64,000 nucleotides of DNA from Tellurirhabdus rosea (GCF_026278345.1 NZ_CP111085.1:632001-696000), one strand, 5' to 3'. Positions 17,729-26,492 are shown, numbered from the stretch's first letter. Notes: a model not told the origin generated them from the letters alone. Translations and numbers: made by a program.

Positions 17729-18730
17729 ATGAACAACCAACCTGAAACCCTCATCCTCGGCGCTACCGGCAGCATCGGTTATGCCTTCACGCAGAATCTG
17801 CTCGACCGCGGCCTGCCCGTGACCATTCTCGTCCGCAACCGTTCGAAGGCGGCAAACCTGTTTCCCAACGCCCCTACCCTGACCATTGTCGAAGGCGATG
17901 CGCAGGACGGCGAACTGCTCAAAAAGCTGGCGACCGGCAAGGCTTTTCTTTTTCACGGCCTCAATTATCCCTACGACAAATGGTTCGGCAACATGGACAC
18001 GGTGACGCAAAAAGTGATCGATGCCGCCGCCGTCAGCCGGGCGACCCTTATTTTTCCGGGCAACATTTACAATTTCGGACTCATGCGGGAGCCGATTCGG
18101 GAAGACAGCCGCCCGGCTCCCTGTTCGCGGAAAGGAGGTCTGCGGGTCGAACTGGAAAAAATGCTGGAAGAAGCGGCACGGGCCGGGCGCTGCCGGGTGC
18201 TGACCGTCCGCCTGCCCGACTTCTGGGGCCCTAATGTGATGAATGCCGGGGTTCGGCCCGTTTTTGAAAACGCCCCTAGGGGCAAGTCGCTGCCCTGGCT
18301 AGCGACCATCGAGGTGCCTCACCAGGCCGTTTACACCGTCGATGCGGCCGAAATCATCGCCCGGCTGATGCTCCGGCCCCAGCCCGCCGCGGCCTACGAA
18401 GTCTGGAACTACGGCGGGCAAGTGTTTCCTTCGATGCGGTGGTTCTTCGGGCAGGTGGCGCAGGAAGCCGGAAAGCCGCTCAAAACGATGGTCATGGGTC
18501 GGTTTGCCATCCGTCTGCTGGGGCTGTTCATCCCGGTGCTGCGGGAAGTGAAAGAAATGCTTTATCTCTACGAAAACGCCGTGGTGATGGACGATACGAA
18601 GGTCCGGCAGGCTTTCCCTGACTTTCGGGAGACCCCGCTACATCTGGCGATCCGGCAGACCCTCGACTGGTTTGCCGCCGGGGGACAGACCGCCGCTAAC
18701 CGCGGGAAGACCGCGGCCGTTGCTTCCTGA
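17729..18730 (+). CDS. NAD(P)-dependent epimerase/dehydratase-like protein (extended SDR)
   Basis: A 333-aa cytosolic protein with the N-terminal nucleotide motif LILGATGSIGYAFTQNLLDRG (TGxxGxxG, residues about 8-28) and a VRNRSK segment typical of NADP-linked extended or atypical SDRs. The later IFPGNIYNFGLM supplies a YNFG in the usual Tyr region. No clear YxxxK is seen, so it may be an atypical SDR. It probably acts as an oxidoreductase or epimerase on a small molecule. It is co-directional with DUF4260 (6-bp gap), and the AraC-type regulator gene converges 12 bp after its stop. Substrate not predictable. Confidence 0.75.
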   Translation: MNNQPETLILGATGSIGYAFTQNLLDRGLPVTILVRNRSKAANLFPNAPTLTIVEGDAQDGELLKKLATGKAFLFHGLNYPYDKWFGNMDTVTQKVIDAAAVSRATLIFPGNIYNFGLMREPIREDSRPAPCSRKGGLRVELEKMLEEAARAGRCRVLTVRLPDFWGPNVMNAGVRPVFENAPRGKSLPWLATIEVPHQAVYTVDAAEIIARLMLRPQPAAAYEVWNYGGQVFPSMRWFFGQVAQEAGKPLKTMVMGRFAIRLLGLFIPVLREVKEMLYLYENAVVMDDTKVRQAFPDFRETPLHLAIRQTLDWFAAGGQTAANRGKTAAVAS

Positions 18731-18742
18731 ACCCGGCGCCGG

Positions 18743-19777
18743 TTACGCGGCGGCCTGCTGGACGCGGTATTCCCGCGGCGTGGCCCCGGTCCATTTTTTG
18801 AACGAACGGTAGAAAACGCTCGGCTCAGAAAAACCCAGCAGGTAGGCAATGTCCGTGGTGCTCAGGTGCGGGTCGCGGAGGTGCTTGACGGCCATGTCGC
18901 GGCGCACTTCGTCGAGCAGTTGCTGGTAAGTCACGCCCGCTTCTTTCAGGTGCAGTTGCAGCGTGCGGACGCCCATCGCGAGCCGGTCGGCGATGGCGGC
19001 CAGGGTCGGCTCCTCGCCTTTCAGCAGGTTGACCATCTCCTGCTTCACCCGGACGGGCAGCGTCGGCGTACGGAGTTTATCCAGAATGGCGTTGGCATGC
19101 TGCTCGAACAGTTGAAACAGGCCCGGACTGGCATTCAGAATGGGCGTATCGAGCCAGCGCCGCTGGAGGACCATCACCGTCTGCGGGGCATCGAAGGTAA
19201 TTTGGGACGTGCCGAAAACCCGCTCGTACTCGGCGGTGTCGGACGGAGCCGGGAAAGCAAAGCGCATCGCCTCGACGGTCACCGGTTCGCCCGTCAGGGC
19301 GCGAATGGCCGAGAGGTAGATGCTCACTTCGGAGTTCAGGGCGTGCTGGGGGTAGATAATATCGGGGCTGGTGACGGTCAGGATGAGTTCGGCCAGTTGC
19401 CCTTCTTCGCGCACTTCCGTCCGGACGCCTTCGCAGACGATATCCTGGTACTGGCACAGTTTTTCGAGCGACTTCCGCAGCGTGGGGCAGTGCATCATCA
19501 CGTACGCCAGCACGCCCACGGCCACCGTGTTGATGAGTTCGCCCATGCGCAGGGAAAGGTAGGGGTCGCCCGTGGCGGCGACGGCCTCCCGCCAGAGCGC
19601 CTGCACGGCGGAGAGCGGCACCCGTCCGTCCGGGTCGGCCAGCAGGGCCATGTCCACGGGGATTCTCCGGCACAGCTCGGCGGGATCGGCTCCCCGCTGC
19701 CGGGCACCGTACAGAATCAGGTTGAAAGACGATACAGAAAGAGTATGCTGGCTCACAGAATTAGACGGGATTGACAC
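18743..19777 (-). CDS. AraC-family transcriptional regulator with AraC arabinose-binding-like N-terminal domain
   Basis: The C-terminal HTH_18 double helix-turn-helix is clear: TLAAIADRLAMGVRTLQLHLKEAG, then DIAYLLGFSEPSVFYRSFKKWTGATPREYR. The N-terminal 200 residues match the Arabinose_bd type used by OruR/ArgR-like regulators (LCRRIPVDMALLADPDGRVPLSAVQALWREAV). The frame is open up to an ATG at 19900, but that would overlap the divergent acyltransferase start at 19855. I therefore choose the GTG at 19777 (VSIPSNSVSQHT); GTG 19756 is also possible. It converges on the epimerase-like gene and is divergent from the acyltransferase gene. Such regulators often control an adjacent gene; the inducer is unknown. 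Confidence 0.85.
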   Translation of the reverse strand: MSIPSNSVSQHTLSVSSFNLILYGARQRGADPAELCRRIPVDMALLADPDGRVPLSAVQALWREAVAATGDPYLSLRMGELINTVAVGVLAYVMMHCPTLRKSLEKLCQYQDIVCEGVRTEVREEGQLAELILTVTSPDIIYPQHALNSEVSIYLSAIRALTGEPVTVEAMRFAFPAPSDTAEYERVFGTSQITFDAPQTVMVLQRRWLDTPILNASPGLFQLFEQHANAILDKLRTPTLPVRVKQEMVNLLKGEEPTLAAIADRLAMGVRTLQLHLKEAGVTYQQLLDEVRRDMAVKHLRDPHLSTTDIAYLLGFSEPSVFYRSFKKWTGATPREYRVQQAAA

Positions 19778-19854
19778 GTAAACGTACGCAATTCCGGGGA
19801 AAGTAGGGCCGGTCAGGCGGGCCGACTGGCCTGAAAATTGCAGCCTGCTGAAGC

Positions 19855-20970
19855 ATGAATACTGCCGCCGTACCGCGCCCGGCTCAATCGGGAACGCCAC
19901 GACAACCGTTTGTCAGCTTTGCCCGCGGGTTTGCCATTTTAACCATTGTCGCCTTCCACTTTCTGCAAAAAGTGTCGCTGCCGCCGGTGCTGGGACTGGC
20001 CGTCTCACTGGGCGGCTCCGGAATTTTCGTATATTTTTTCTTTTCGGGCTACGGGCTGGCGCGTTCTTCGGCTTCCAACTGGCTCACTTTCTGGCGCAAA
20101 CGATTCATCAAAGTGCTGGTGCCCTACTACGTGGCGCTGGTCCTGATTTTTGCGGTTATCCGGTTCGTTCCCATTTATTCGGTCGATGGCCTGACGGAAT
20201 ACCTCAGTCATTTTCTGCTGTACAAGATGTTTTTCCTCTGGTACACCCGCAATCTGGGCGAACACCTGTGGTTTGTCTCGACGATTGTGCAGTTTTATCT
20301 GGCCCTGCCGCTGCTGCTCCGGTGGCAGTCCCGGGTGCGGCCGGGGCGGTTCATCCTGGGCGTGTTCCTGACCTCGCTCGCCTACAGTTCGCTGATTGTC
20401 TGGCTGGGTGTTGACTGGCAGCGAATCTGGTTCAGCTTTTTTCTGCAGTACGTGTGGGTCTACGGTCTGGGCATGGCGGTTTCGCGCGAAAGCTGGCTGG
20501 CCGCCTGGATTGCCCGCCCGTGGTTCATCTACGTCGGCCTTGCCGCGCTGGCCGGGGTGGTCGTGATTCTGTTGGCGCGGTACTTCGGTTCCCTGAGCGG
20601 GCTTTTCAACGACTATTTCATGTTTCTGGTCTACGCCTCGGCGCTGGTGCTGCTCTACCGCCTGAGTTGCGTCTGGACGCCGTTTCAGCGGTTTATCCGA
20701 TGGGTGGAGTCGTTTTCGTACTCCCTCTACCTGACGCACATTCTGGTGTTCGACCTGTACCGGTATTTTCTGCACGGCCGCGCGCTGCTGGTGCTGGACG
20801 TGCTGATTATCGCCCTGCTAGCGGTTGGGGTCGCGATTGTTTTTCAGAAATTCACGGACCGGATCCTGCAACTGCCCCTTTTTCAGACAGATGCTAAGGC
20901 AATCCCAGCCGGTGCCTTAATTCCTGAAAATAGGCCACCGAGTGCCGCAGTCGGCTCCCGTACCAGCTGA
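19855..20970 (+). CDS. Acyltransferase family membrane protein (OafA/YrhL-like, acyltransferase 3)
   Basis: A 371-aa integral membrane protein with about ten hydrophobic helices. It opens with RGFAILTIVAFHFLQKV, which supplies the early conserved His of the acyltransferase-3 family, followed by GGSGIFVYFFFSGYGLARS (the family's vxxFFvlSGy-type segment) and FWRKRFIKVLVPYYVAL. These proteins move acyl groups, usually acetyl, across the inner membrane to sugars of O-antigen, peptidoglycan or exopolysaccharide. Its last 77 bp overlap the end of the convergent metal-receptor gene, and the C-terminal tail after FQTDAK is probably non-essential. Acceptor unknown. Confidence 0.8.
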   Translation: MNTAAVPRPAQSGTPRQPFVSFARGFAILTIVAFHFLQKVSLPPVLGLAVSLGGSGIFVYFFFSGYGLARSSASNWLTFWRKRFIKVLVPYYVALVLIFAVIRFVPIYSVDGLTEYLSHFLLYKMFFLWYTRNLGEHLWFVSTIVQFYLALPLLLRWQSRVRPGRFILGVFLTSLAYSSLIVWLGVDWQRIWFSFFLQYVWVYGLGMAVSRESWLAAWIARPWFIYVGLAALAGVVVILLARYFGSLSGLFNDYFMFLVYASALVLLYRLSCVWTPFQRFIRWVESFSYSLYLTHILVFDLYRYFLHGRALLVLDVLIIALLAVGVAIVFQKFTDRILQLPLFQTDAKAIPAGALIPENRPPSAAVGSRTS

Positions 20971-21646
20971 AGAGTTCGCCGTCCACGAGCAGAATTTCCG
21001 CTTCCGGGCAAAGGGCGCGCAGCTCGGCCCGGTGTTTTTCGCCAAACGGATACGGTTCGGAGGACAGAAAAACAGCGTCCGGGCGGGCGGCCCGGATGTC
21101 CGCCTCCGTCAGTTCGGGATACCGGCTCTGCCCGGCGAAGGCATTCCGGAAGCCCGCCGCCCGCAGCAGGTGGTCGATAAACGTGTCGGCGGCGGCCGCC
21201 ATCCACGGCTTTCGCCAGATGAAATAGGCGACCCGTGGGGCGGTTTCGGCCGCGGCGACCGACAATTTCCGGAAATCGGCGGCCAGAACCTCCGCCAGCC
21301 CGTTCGCTTTTTCGGACGCCCCGACCAGCCCCCCGACGGTGCGAATCATCGCCAGCGCGTCTTCCAGCGTCGTAATGTCCGTCACGTGAACGGGGTAAAG
21401 CCGCTGTAGTTCTTCAATTTCTTCACGCGTATTTTCTTCTTTATTGGCAAGAATCAGGTCCGGCCTGAGGGCGTGAATCCGGTCCATATGGAGCGTTTTG
21501 GTGCCGCCGACCACCGTTTTGAGCTTCACTTTGTCGGCGGGATGAATGCAGAATTTGGTCAGGCCGACCAGCCGGTCTTCGACGCCCAGATCGAAAAGGA
21601 GCTCGGTCTGCGACGGAACGAGGGAAATGATGCGCTGGGGATGCAT
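20894..21646 (-). CDS. Helical backbone metal receptor (BtuF/ABC substrate-binding-like), cytosolic version
   Basis: A 250-aa protein starting RIISLVPSQTELLFDLGVEDRLVGLTKFCIHP, the characteristic opening of the BtuF/FhuD-type periplasmic binding domain. It is followed by VGGTKTLHMDRIHALRPDLILANKEENTREEIEEL and a C-terminal lobe with RPDAVFLSSEPYPF. No signal peptide or lipobox is present at this start, so unlike BtuF it may be cytosolic, as in many stand-alone helical backbone metal receptors. The ligand may be cobalamin or a metal chelate. No ABC transporter genes are nearby. The 3' end overlaps the acyltransferase gene on the other strand by 77 bp. Confidence 0.85.
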   Translation of the reverse strand: MHPQRIISLVPSQTELLFDLGVEDRLVGLTKFCIHPADKVKLKTVVGGTKTLHMDRIHALRPDLILANKEENTREEIEELQRLYPVHVTDITTLEDALAMIRTVGGLVGASEKANGLAEVLAADFRKLSVAAAETAPRVAYFIWRKPWMAAAADTFIDHLLRAAGFRNAFAGQSRYPELTEADIRAARPDAVFLSSEPYPFGEKHRAELRALCPEAEILLVDGELFSWYGSRLRHSVAYFQELRHRLGLP

Positions 21647-21759
21647 GGGAAACAGACTCGCCTTATTTTAACCGCAAAGAAGCCGGCGGCGGCGTAAAGT
21701 TCGCGAAGTTTTAAGTAATGTTGCGGAGAAACCATCCATCCGCCTAAATCCAGTCGCTT

Positions 21760-22362
21760 ATGAAACGGTTCGCCTCCGTCCTTGCCCTGTCTGCCTGCTG
21801 CCTGTCGGTCCACGCCCAAACGGCCGCCTCGGCCGAAACCCAGATCAAAACCGCCGTGCTGGCCGCCCCGGCCGATAAACGCGAGGGCGCTATGGTCTAC
21901 GGCTACAACGCCCAGAAAGAGTTTGTCGTGCTGCGCAAAGGCAGTAACGAAATGGTCTGCCTCGCCGACGATCCCGACAAAAAAGGCCTGTCGGTGTCCT
22001 GCTACCACCGCGACCTCGAACCGTTCATGAAGCGCGGCCGGGAATTGCAGAAAGCCGGTAAGAAAGCCGACGAAATCGCCGAAATGCGCGAAAAGGAGGT
22101 TAAAGCCGGCAAGCTGAAAATGCCGAAAGCCCCGACGACGCTGTTTGCCTATTCGGCCAAAGACGAGAATTACAACGCCGCGACGGGCGAGGTGAAGGAC
22201 GGCTACCTGCGTTACGTGGTGTACATCCCCTACGCCACCGCCGAAAGCACCGGCCTCCCGCTGAAGCCCGAAGCCCCCGGCATGCCCTGGATCATGGACC
22301 CCGGCACGCACCGCGCCCACATCATGATCAACCCGCCGCAGAATACACCGAAAGCGCAGTAA
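21760..22362 (+). CDS. Exported protein of unknown function
   Basis: A 200-aa protein with signal peptide 1-20 (ending VHAQ). The mature part has AAPADKREGAMVYGYN, EFVVLRKGSNEMVCLADDP and SCYHRDLEPFMKRGRELQKAGKK, a charged helix (about 90-125), then YVVYIPYATAESTGLPLKPEAPGMPWIMDPGTHRAHIMI. The last part, with its H and WIMDPGTHRAH, looks like a conserved ligand or metal site. I recognise no named family. It stands alone: its stop codon directly abuts the stop of the convergent response-regulator gene with zero spacing. Confidence 0.7.
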   Translation: MKRFASVLALSACCLSVHAQTAASAETQIKTAVLAAPADKREGAMVYGYNAQKEFVVLRKGSNEMVCLADDPDKKGLSVSCYHRDLEPFMKRGRELQKAGKKADEIAEMREKEVKAGKLKMPKAPTTLFAYSAKDENYNAATGEVKDGYLRYVVYIPYATAESTGLPLKPEAPGMPWIMDPGTHRAHIMINPPQNTPKAQ

Positions 22363-23040
22363 TCACACAATCAGCTTGTACCCGATGCCCCGCACGTTCA
22401 CGATCTGGACCTGCGGGTCGTCTTTCAGATACCGCCGGAGTTTGGTGATGAACACATCCAGGCTCCGGCCGTTGAAGAAGCTGTCGTCGCCCCAGAGGTC
22501 CAGCAGCACGGCCGAACGTTCGAGCACCCGGTTGCGCTGTTCGTACAGCCGGTTCAGCAGTTCGGCTTCGCGGTACGAGAGCAGTACTTCCTGCCCGTTG
22601 AGGACCAGCTTCTGTTTTGGATAATCGAACTGGTAGCGGCCAATCGCCAGCTTCCCGGCGGACGGGGCTATGGGCCCGGTATTCCGGTTCAGCAGGGCTT
22701 TCATCCGGACGATGAGTTCGTCCATGCTGAAAGGCTTTTTCAGGTAATCGTTGCCGCCCAGTTCGAAGCCGCGCACCACGTCGGCGGTCTGGGAACGGGC
22801 CGTCAGAAAGATGATCGGCACCTGGGCGTTTTCCTGCCGGATACGCTCGGCGAGGGTGAACCCGTCGAGTTTGGGCATCATGATGTCGGCCACGACAATA
22901 TCCGGCGGGCTTTCGTAGAACAGGCGCAATCCTTCCTCCCCGTCCAGGGCATATTGCACCGAAAAGCCGCGTACTTCGAGGCTGTCGCGCATGATCATTC
23001 CCAGCGCGGGTTCGTCTTCGATCAGCAGAACGTTAGCCAT
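22363..23040 (-). CDS. OmpR/PhoB-type DNA-binding response regulator
   Basis: A 225-aa protein. The receiver domain (1-120) has the acidic pair ED at 8-9, phospho-acceptor Asp52 in VVADIMMPKLDGF, the switch Thr in FLTARS, and Lys in DYLKKPFS. The C-terminal winged helix (about 130-225) has LSYREAELLNRLYEQRNRVLERSAVLLDLWGDDSFFNGRSLDVFITKLRRYLKDDPQVQIVNVRGIGYKL, a typical OmpR-type domain. It is downstream of its histidine kinase on the same strand. Unusually for such a pair, a 92-bp stretch with a stutter-type repeat separates the two genes. Targets are unknown. Confidence 0.92.
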   Translation of the reverse strand: MANVLLIEDEPALGMIMRDSLEVRGFSVQYALDGEEGLRLFYESPPDIVVADIMMPKLDGFTLAERIRQENAQVPIIFLTARSQTADVVRGFELGGNDYLKKPFSMDELIVRMKALLNRNTGPIAPSAGKLAIGRYQFDYPKQKLVLNGQEVLLSYREAELLNRLYEQRNRVLERSAVLLDLWGDDSFFNGRSLDVFITKLRRYLKDDPQVQIVNVRGIGYKLIV

Positions 23041-23045
23041 GGGGG

Positions 23046-23138
23046 CGATTGAATGTTGAATGATTGAATGTTGAATGACTGAATGACTGTATTATACGGT
23101 GTACGGCGGAACGTCTTCGCTCAATCACTCAATCATTT
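23046..23138. repeat. Word-repeat inverted element between histidine kinase and response regulator genes
   Basis: Left arm 23046-23089 consists of tandem TTGAATGA/TTGAATG words and right arm 23119-23138 of TCAATCAC/TCAATCAT words, with a GC-rich middle. On the minus strand the kinase stop TGA is the first TGA of the word run (AAATGATTGAGTG), the same arrangement as at 30163. It may act as a partial terminator or processing site between the two genes. Confidence 0.5.
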
Positions 23139-24683
23139 GTAAAGTCGAAACTTCCGGACGCCTACCATCCCCGAGTCGCCCTTTTCGGGAATCAGCAGGA
23201 CAAACTCGCTGCCTACGCCCGGTTCGCTGCTGACCTCGATCTGCCCGCCATGCCGCTCGACGACCTGCCGCACGTACGACAGGCCGAGTCCAAAGCCTTT
23301 CACCGGGTGCAGATTGCCGGTCGGGACGCGGAAAAAGCGGTCGAAAATGGCCTCCTGGTACGCTTTGGGAATGCCGATGCCGTTGTCCTGCACCGAAAGC
23401 CGCCAGATGTTTTCCTCGCTCCGGCTGGCAATCCGGATCGTCACCGCTTCCTTCGAATACTTGATGGCATTGTCGATGAGGTTGTTCAGCGCGTTGACGA
23501 GGTGAAAACGATCCACCCAGACCGGCTCGTCGTCCGCGGGCCGGTCCACCTCAAACTGCACGGCCTTCTCCGCCTTGAGCCGGTGGTTATCGACAAGCTG
23601 GCTGATGAGTTCCGAAGGCCGGACCCATTCGGGGTTCAGCGTCATTTCCTGCCGTTCCTCGACGGCCATGTTCAGCACTTTCTCGACCAGATCAGACAGC
23701 CGCTGGAGTTCGGCCCGGGAAATGTTCAGGTACGCTTCGGTGCGTTTGGGGTCGTTGAGGGCTCCAAAATGCTGCATGGCTTCCACGGCCGCCGACACCG
23801 TCGCAATCGGCGTTTTAAGCTCGTGGGTCATGTTGTTGATGAAATCGTTCTTGATTTCGGAAAGCTTTTTCTGTTTCAGAATGGTCGAAAGCATGTACAG
23901 AAAGCAGCCCGTGGTCAGAATCAGCAGCAGCACCGAACCGGCCGAAAGCCAGCCCATTTTCCGCATCAGGTAATAGGTCGGCCGTTTGAACGAAGCCTGC
24001 ACAAACTGCCCCTGCACCGGGTTGACCGGCACCGGCGGCGTCAGGACGGCGTAGCCTTCTTTGGGCTCGTCGTGAAAATGGGCGATCACCACCCGACCGG
24101 CGCGGGGTTTGAACCGGAGCGTATCGAGCGCGTAATCCACCGCAATGTCCCGCGCCTGCAATTCCAGCCGGTAGAGCGAATCCAGCCGCGCCAGGTTCAG
24201 CTTACCGTCCCCGGCCCAGTTGAGGAGCAGCATCCGGGAAATCCGCCGCGCCAGCGTGTCCGACACGACGGTATCGCGCCGAAACTGGTGGCTCATTTTC
24301 CGCGAAATAACGAACCGCTCCGTTTTCCCGTCGGGGTAGCGGACCTGCGTGGTCATGGAGTCATCCGTCCGCCGAACAAAAATGCGGTCCCGGACTGGAT
24401 GGTCCAAGATCGTTTCCAGCGGCTCCTCCCCGTCCTCCGACCGTTCGAAGCCGCGCATCACGATCCGTTTGGGCCGTTCGCCCGGCCCCCGGTGGTCGAA
24501 GAGAACCTGCGCCTCCGAAAGCTGCTGTTTCTGGACCGTCTGGTACAGCGCCTCCCGCACCGCCCGGCTAAACTGCCGAAGCTGCATCTGGTAGGTCGTG
24601 TACAGCCAGTAGCCCTGGAACACATTGATTCCGAGGATACAAACGGTCATCAGCAGAAAGATGGAGCGGATGCGGTTTTTCAT
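23133..24683 (-). CDS. Membrane sensor histidine kinase
   Basis: A 516-aa protein from the ATG at 24683. A longer frame starts at 24743, but its first 20 residues precede the membrane helix and look unnatural. Helix 1 is about 8-30 and helix 2 about 246-268, enclosing a roughly 215-residue periplasmic sensor of no recognised family. The kinase core has H-box NMTHELKTPIATV (His287), N-box LNNLIDNAIKYS, G1 DNGIGIPKAY and G2 GFGLGLSYVRQVVERHGG. It autophosphorylates and passes phosphate to the downstream response regulator. No substrate link to the neighbouring polysaccharide genes can be drawn from the sequence. Confidence 0.92.
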   Translation of the reverse strand: MKNRIRSIFLLMTVCILGINVFQGYWLYTTYQMQLRQFSRAVREALYQTVQKQQLSEAQVLFDHRGPGERPKRIVMRGFERSEDGEEPLETILDHPVRDRIFVRRTDDSMTTQVRYPDGKTERFVISRKMSHQFRRDTVVSDTLARRISRMLLLNWAGDGKLNLARLDSLYRLELQARDIAVDYALDTLRFKPRAGRVVIAHFHDEPKEGYAVLTPPVPVNPVQGQFVQASFKRPTYYLMRKMGWLSAGSVLLLILTTGCFLYMLSTILKQKKLSEIKNDFINNMTHELKTPIATVSAAVEAMQHFGALNDPKRTEAYLNISRAELQRLSDLVEKVLNMAVEERQEMTLNPEWVRPSELISQLVDNHRLKAEKAVQFEVDRPADDEPVWVDRFHLVNALNNLIDNAIKYSKEAVTIRIASRSEENIWRLSVQDNGIGIPKAYQEAIFDRFFRVPTGNLHPVKGFGLGLSYVRQVVERHGGQIEVSSEPGVGSEFVLLIPEKGDSGMVGVRKFRLYK

Positions 24684-24765
24684 ATTCAACAAAGGTAGCC
24701 GCCGACCGCCGGGCTTGCAACGGGTGTTAACACTACTTAACAAAGCGTAACAGTAGGTTACAGAA

Positions 24766-25052
24766 ATGACTGAATGGTTGAATGGTTAATCGTTGAATGA
24801 CTGATAGATTGAGTGGTTGAATAATTGAGCGGTTGAGTGATTAAATGACTGGTTCAGGTGGGATTAGGCGGGACAATGGAAACAACCAAGATTGGTTGGA
24901 CTCGCTCCTGATTAAGCCAGTTGACGACAAACTATTAGACGCCAGTCCCAATCACTCAATCGCTCACTCACTCAACCACTCACTCAACCGCTCAATCTAT
25001 CAGTCATTCAGTCACTCACTCATTCAGTCATTCAACATTCAATCATTCATCA
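24766..25052. repeat. Large imperfect inverted repeat of heptamer/octamer words
   Basis: Left arm about 24766-24860 (words such as TTGAATGA, TTGAGTGG, TTGAGCGG) and right arm about 24946-25052 (TCACTCAA, CGCTCAAT, TCATTCAG) can pair imperfectly around a roughly 85-bp unrelated loop. Within the arms CTGATAGATTGAG pairs perfectly with CTCAATCTATCAG. It fills most of the 441-bp gap between the kinase start and the GH105 start and ends 5 bp before a candidate operator. It is the largest of the word-repeat elements here, and the copy number of the words differs between arms. No gene is seen in this gap. Confidence 0.6.
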
Positions 25053-25056
25053 ATTT

Positions 25057-25073
25057 CAGGAGAGTGCATGAGG
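25057..25073 (+). promoter_or_regulatory. Candidate rhamnose/RG regulon operator upstream of the GH105 operon
   Basis: CAGGAGAGTGCATGAGG: a full CAGGAGAGTK decamer followed at 10-bp spacing by a weaker second half. It lies 52 bp before the GH105 ATG. The same motif occurs upstream of rhaT, rhaD, rhaI, GH28 and susC in this window. Confidence 0.5.
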
Positions 25074-25124
25074 GAAAACTCCGGGGGGCTGCCCATTTTT
25101 ACCGGAAACCTGTAAACCCTTCCT

Positions 25125-26492
25125 ATGCCTTCTCTTTTCCAACAGGCTCTGCTGGCTGCGGCCGTCGGCACGGTGCTGGTCCAGCCGCTGCGGGCGCAGA
25201 CGCCTGCCAAAGCCAACGACTCGACCACCCCGCTGCACCTGCTGCAGCCGGATTACCCGGTGCCTTACGGCCAGCCCAAACCGGAGGCCGTCAAAGCCGT
25301 ACTCGACCGCGTGTACCGTTATCTGGATGCCGTGACGCCCATGCAGGTCGTGAACCGGAAAACCGGCCAGCCCATCACCGACTTCACCCGCTTCGACCCT
25401 GAGGCGATTCTGAAACCGGGCGATTTTCGTCTCATCAGCTACGAATGGGGCGTCACCTACGCCGGGATGCTCCTGGCGGCGGAAGCGACCGGCGACCCGC
25501 GCTACGCGGCCTACACCAACCAGCGGCTCAAGTTCATCGCCGGGCTGGTGCCTTATTTCCAGAAACAGGTCGAAGCCGCTCCCACGGCCAACACCCCGTT
25601 GCGGGCCGTACTGGCACCGCACGCCCTCGACGATGCCGGGGCTATGTGCGCGGCGCTGATCAAAGCCCAGCGGGCGGGCGGCGTCGGGCCGGAAGTACGG
25701 CCGCTGATCAACCGCTACATCGATTACATCCAGACCAAAGAGTTTCGGTTATCGGACGGCACGCTGGCCCGCAACCGACCACAGGCTAATACGCTCTGGC
25801 TCGACGACCTGTTCATGAGCGTCCCGGCCCTGGCCCAGATGGGCAGGCTGACCGGCGAGGCTAAGTACTTCGACGAAGCTGTCCGGCAGGTCGAACTGTT
25901 CGCCAAACGGATGTTTAACAAGGAAAAAGGGCTGTACATGCACGGCTGGGTCGAAGGCATGAGCGTCCATCCGGAATTCCGCTGGGCGCGGGCCAACGGC
26001 TGGGCGCTGATGACCAAGGTCGAACTGCTGGACGTATTGCCGGACAACCATCCCGGTCGCCCGGCCCTCATTCAGCTCCTGCGCGACCACGTGCGGGGTC
26101 TGGCGGCAGTGCAGTCGGGAAGCGGTTTCTGGCACCAGCTGCTCGACCGCCCGGACTCGTACCTGGAAACCTCAGCTACGGCCATTTATGCCTATTCGAT
26201 GGCCCGCGCCATCAACCGCGGCTGGATCGACGGACTGGCCTATGCCCCGGCGACGCTGCTGGCCTGGAATGCCGTTTCGACGAAAGTAGCCGCCAACGGA
26301 CAGGTCGAAGGCACCTGCGTCGGCACGGGCATGGGCTTCGACCCGGCTTTTTACTACCACCGGCCCATCAATCCGTTCGCCGCCCACGGCTACGGCCCGG
26401 TGCTGCTGGCGGGGGCCGAAGTGCTGAATCTTTTGAAAAACAAATCGTTCGAGATCAACGACAGTTCGCTGCAGTTGACCCTGAAACGATAA
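25125..26492 (+). CDS. GH105 unsaturated rhamnogalacturonyl hydrolase
   Basis: A 455-aa exported protein (signal peptide 1-25, ending LRAQ) with the (alpha/alpha)6 fold of GH88/GH105. GH105 enzymes remove the unsaturated galacturonate that lyases leave at the non-reducing end of rhamnogalacturonan oligosaccharides. Signature segments are SYEWGVTYAGMLLAAEATGDPRY (about 105-127), ANTLWLDDLFMSVPALAQMG (221-240, holding the expected catalytic Asp at 227/228), LYMHGWVEGM, FRWARANGWALMTKVELLDVLP and YLETSATAIYAYSMARA. It is first gene of a run GH105-CE12-sulfatase-CE12 on the plus strand, preceded by a candidate operator. It fits directly with the PL11 lyase encoded later in the window, which would make its substrate. 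Confidence 0.88.
   Translation: MPSLFQQALLAAAVGTVLVQPLRAQTPAKANDSTTPLHLLQPDYPVPYGQPKPEAVKAVLDRVYRYLDAVTPMQVVNRKTGQPITDFTRFDPEAILKPGDFRLISYEWGVTYAGMLLAAEATGDPRYAAYTNQRLKFIAGLVPYFQKQVEAAPTANTPLRAVLAPHALDDAGAMCAALIKAQRAGGVGPEVRPLINRYIDYIQTKEFRLSDGTLARNRPQANTLWLDDLFMSVPALAQMGRLTGEAKYFDEAVRQVELFAKRMFNKEKGLYMHGWVEGMSVHPEFRWARANGWALMTKVELLDVLPDNHPGRPALIQLLRDHVRGLAAVQSGSGFWHQLLDRPDSYLETSATAIYAYSMARAINRGWIDGLAYAPATLLAWNAVSTKVAANGQVEGTCVGTGMGFDPAFYYHRPINPFAAHGYGPVLLAGAEVLNLLKNKSFEINDSSLQLTLKR

Noticed and set aside
18743-19777. AraC-family regulator as controller of the CAGGAGAGT sites
   Set aside because: It is remote from the rhamnose cluster and flanked by unrelated genes; the GntR regulator within the cluster is the more economical candidate. 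It remains possible since AraC proteins often bind direct repeats.
24766-25052. CRISPR-like or satellite array in the kinase-GH105 gap
   Set aside because: The words are 7-8 nt, variable, and arranged as inverted arms; there are no regular spacers.
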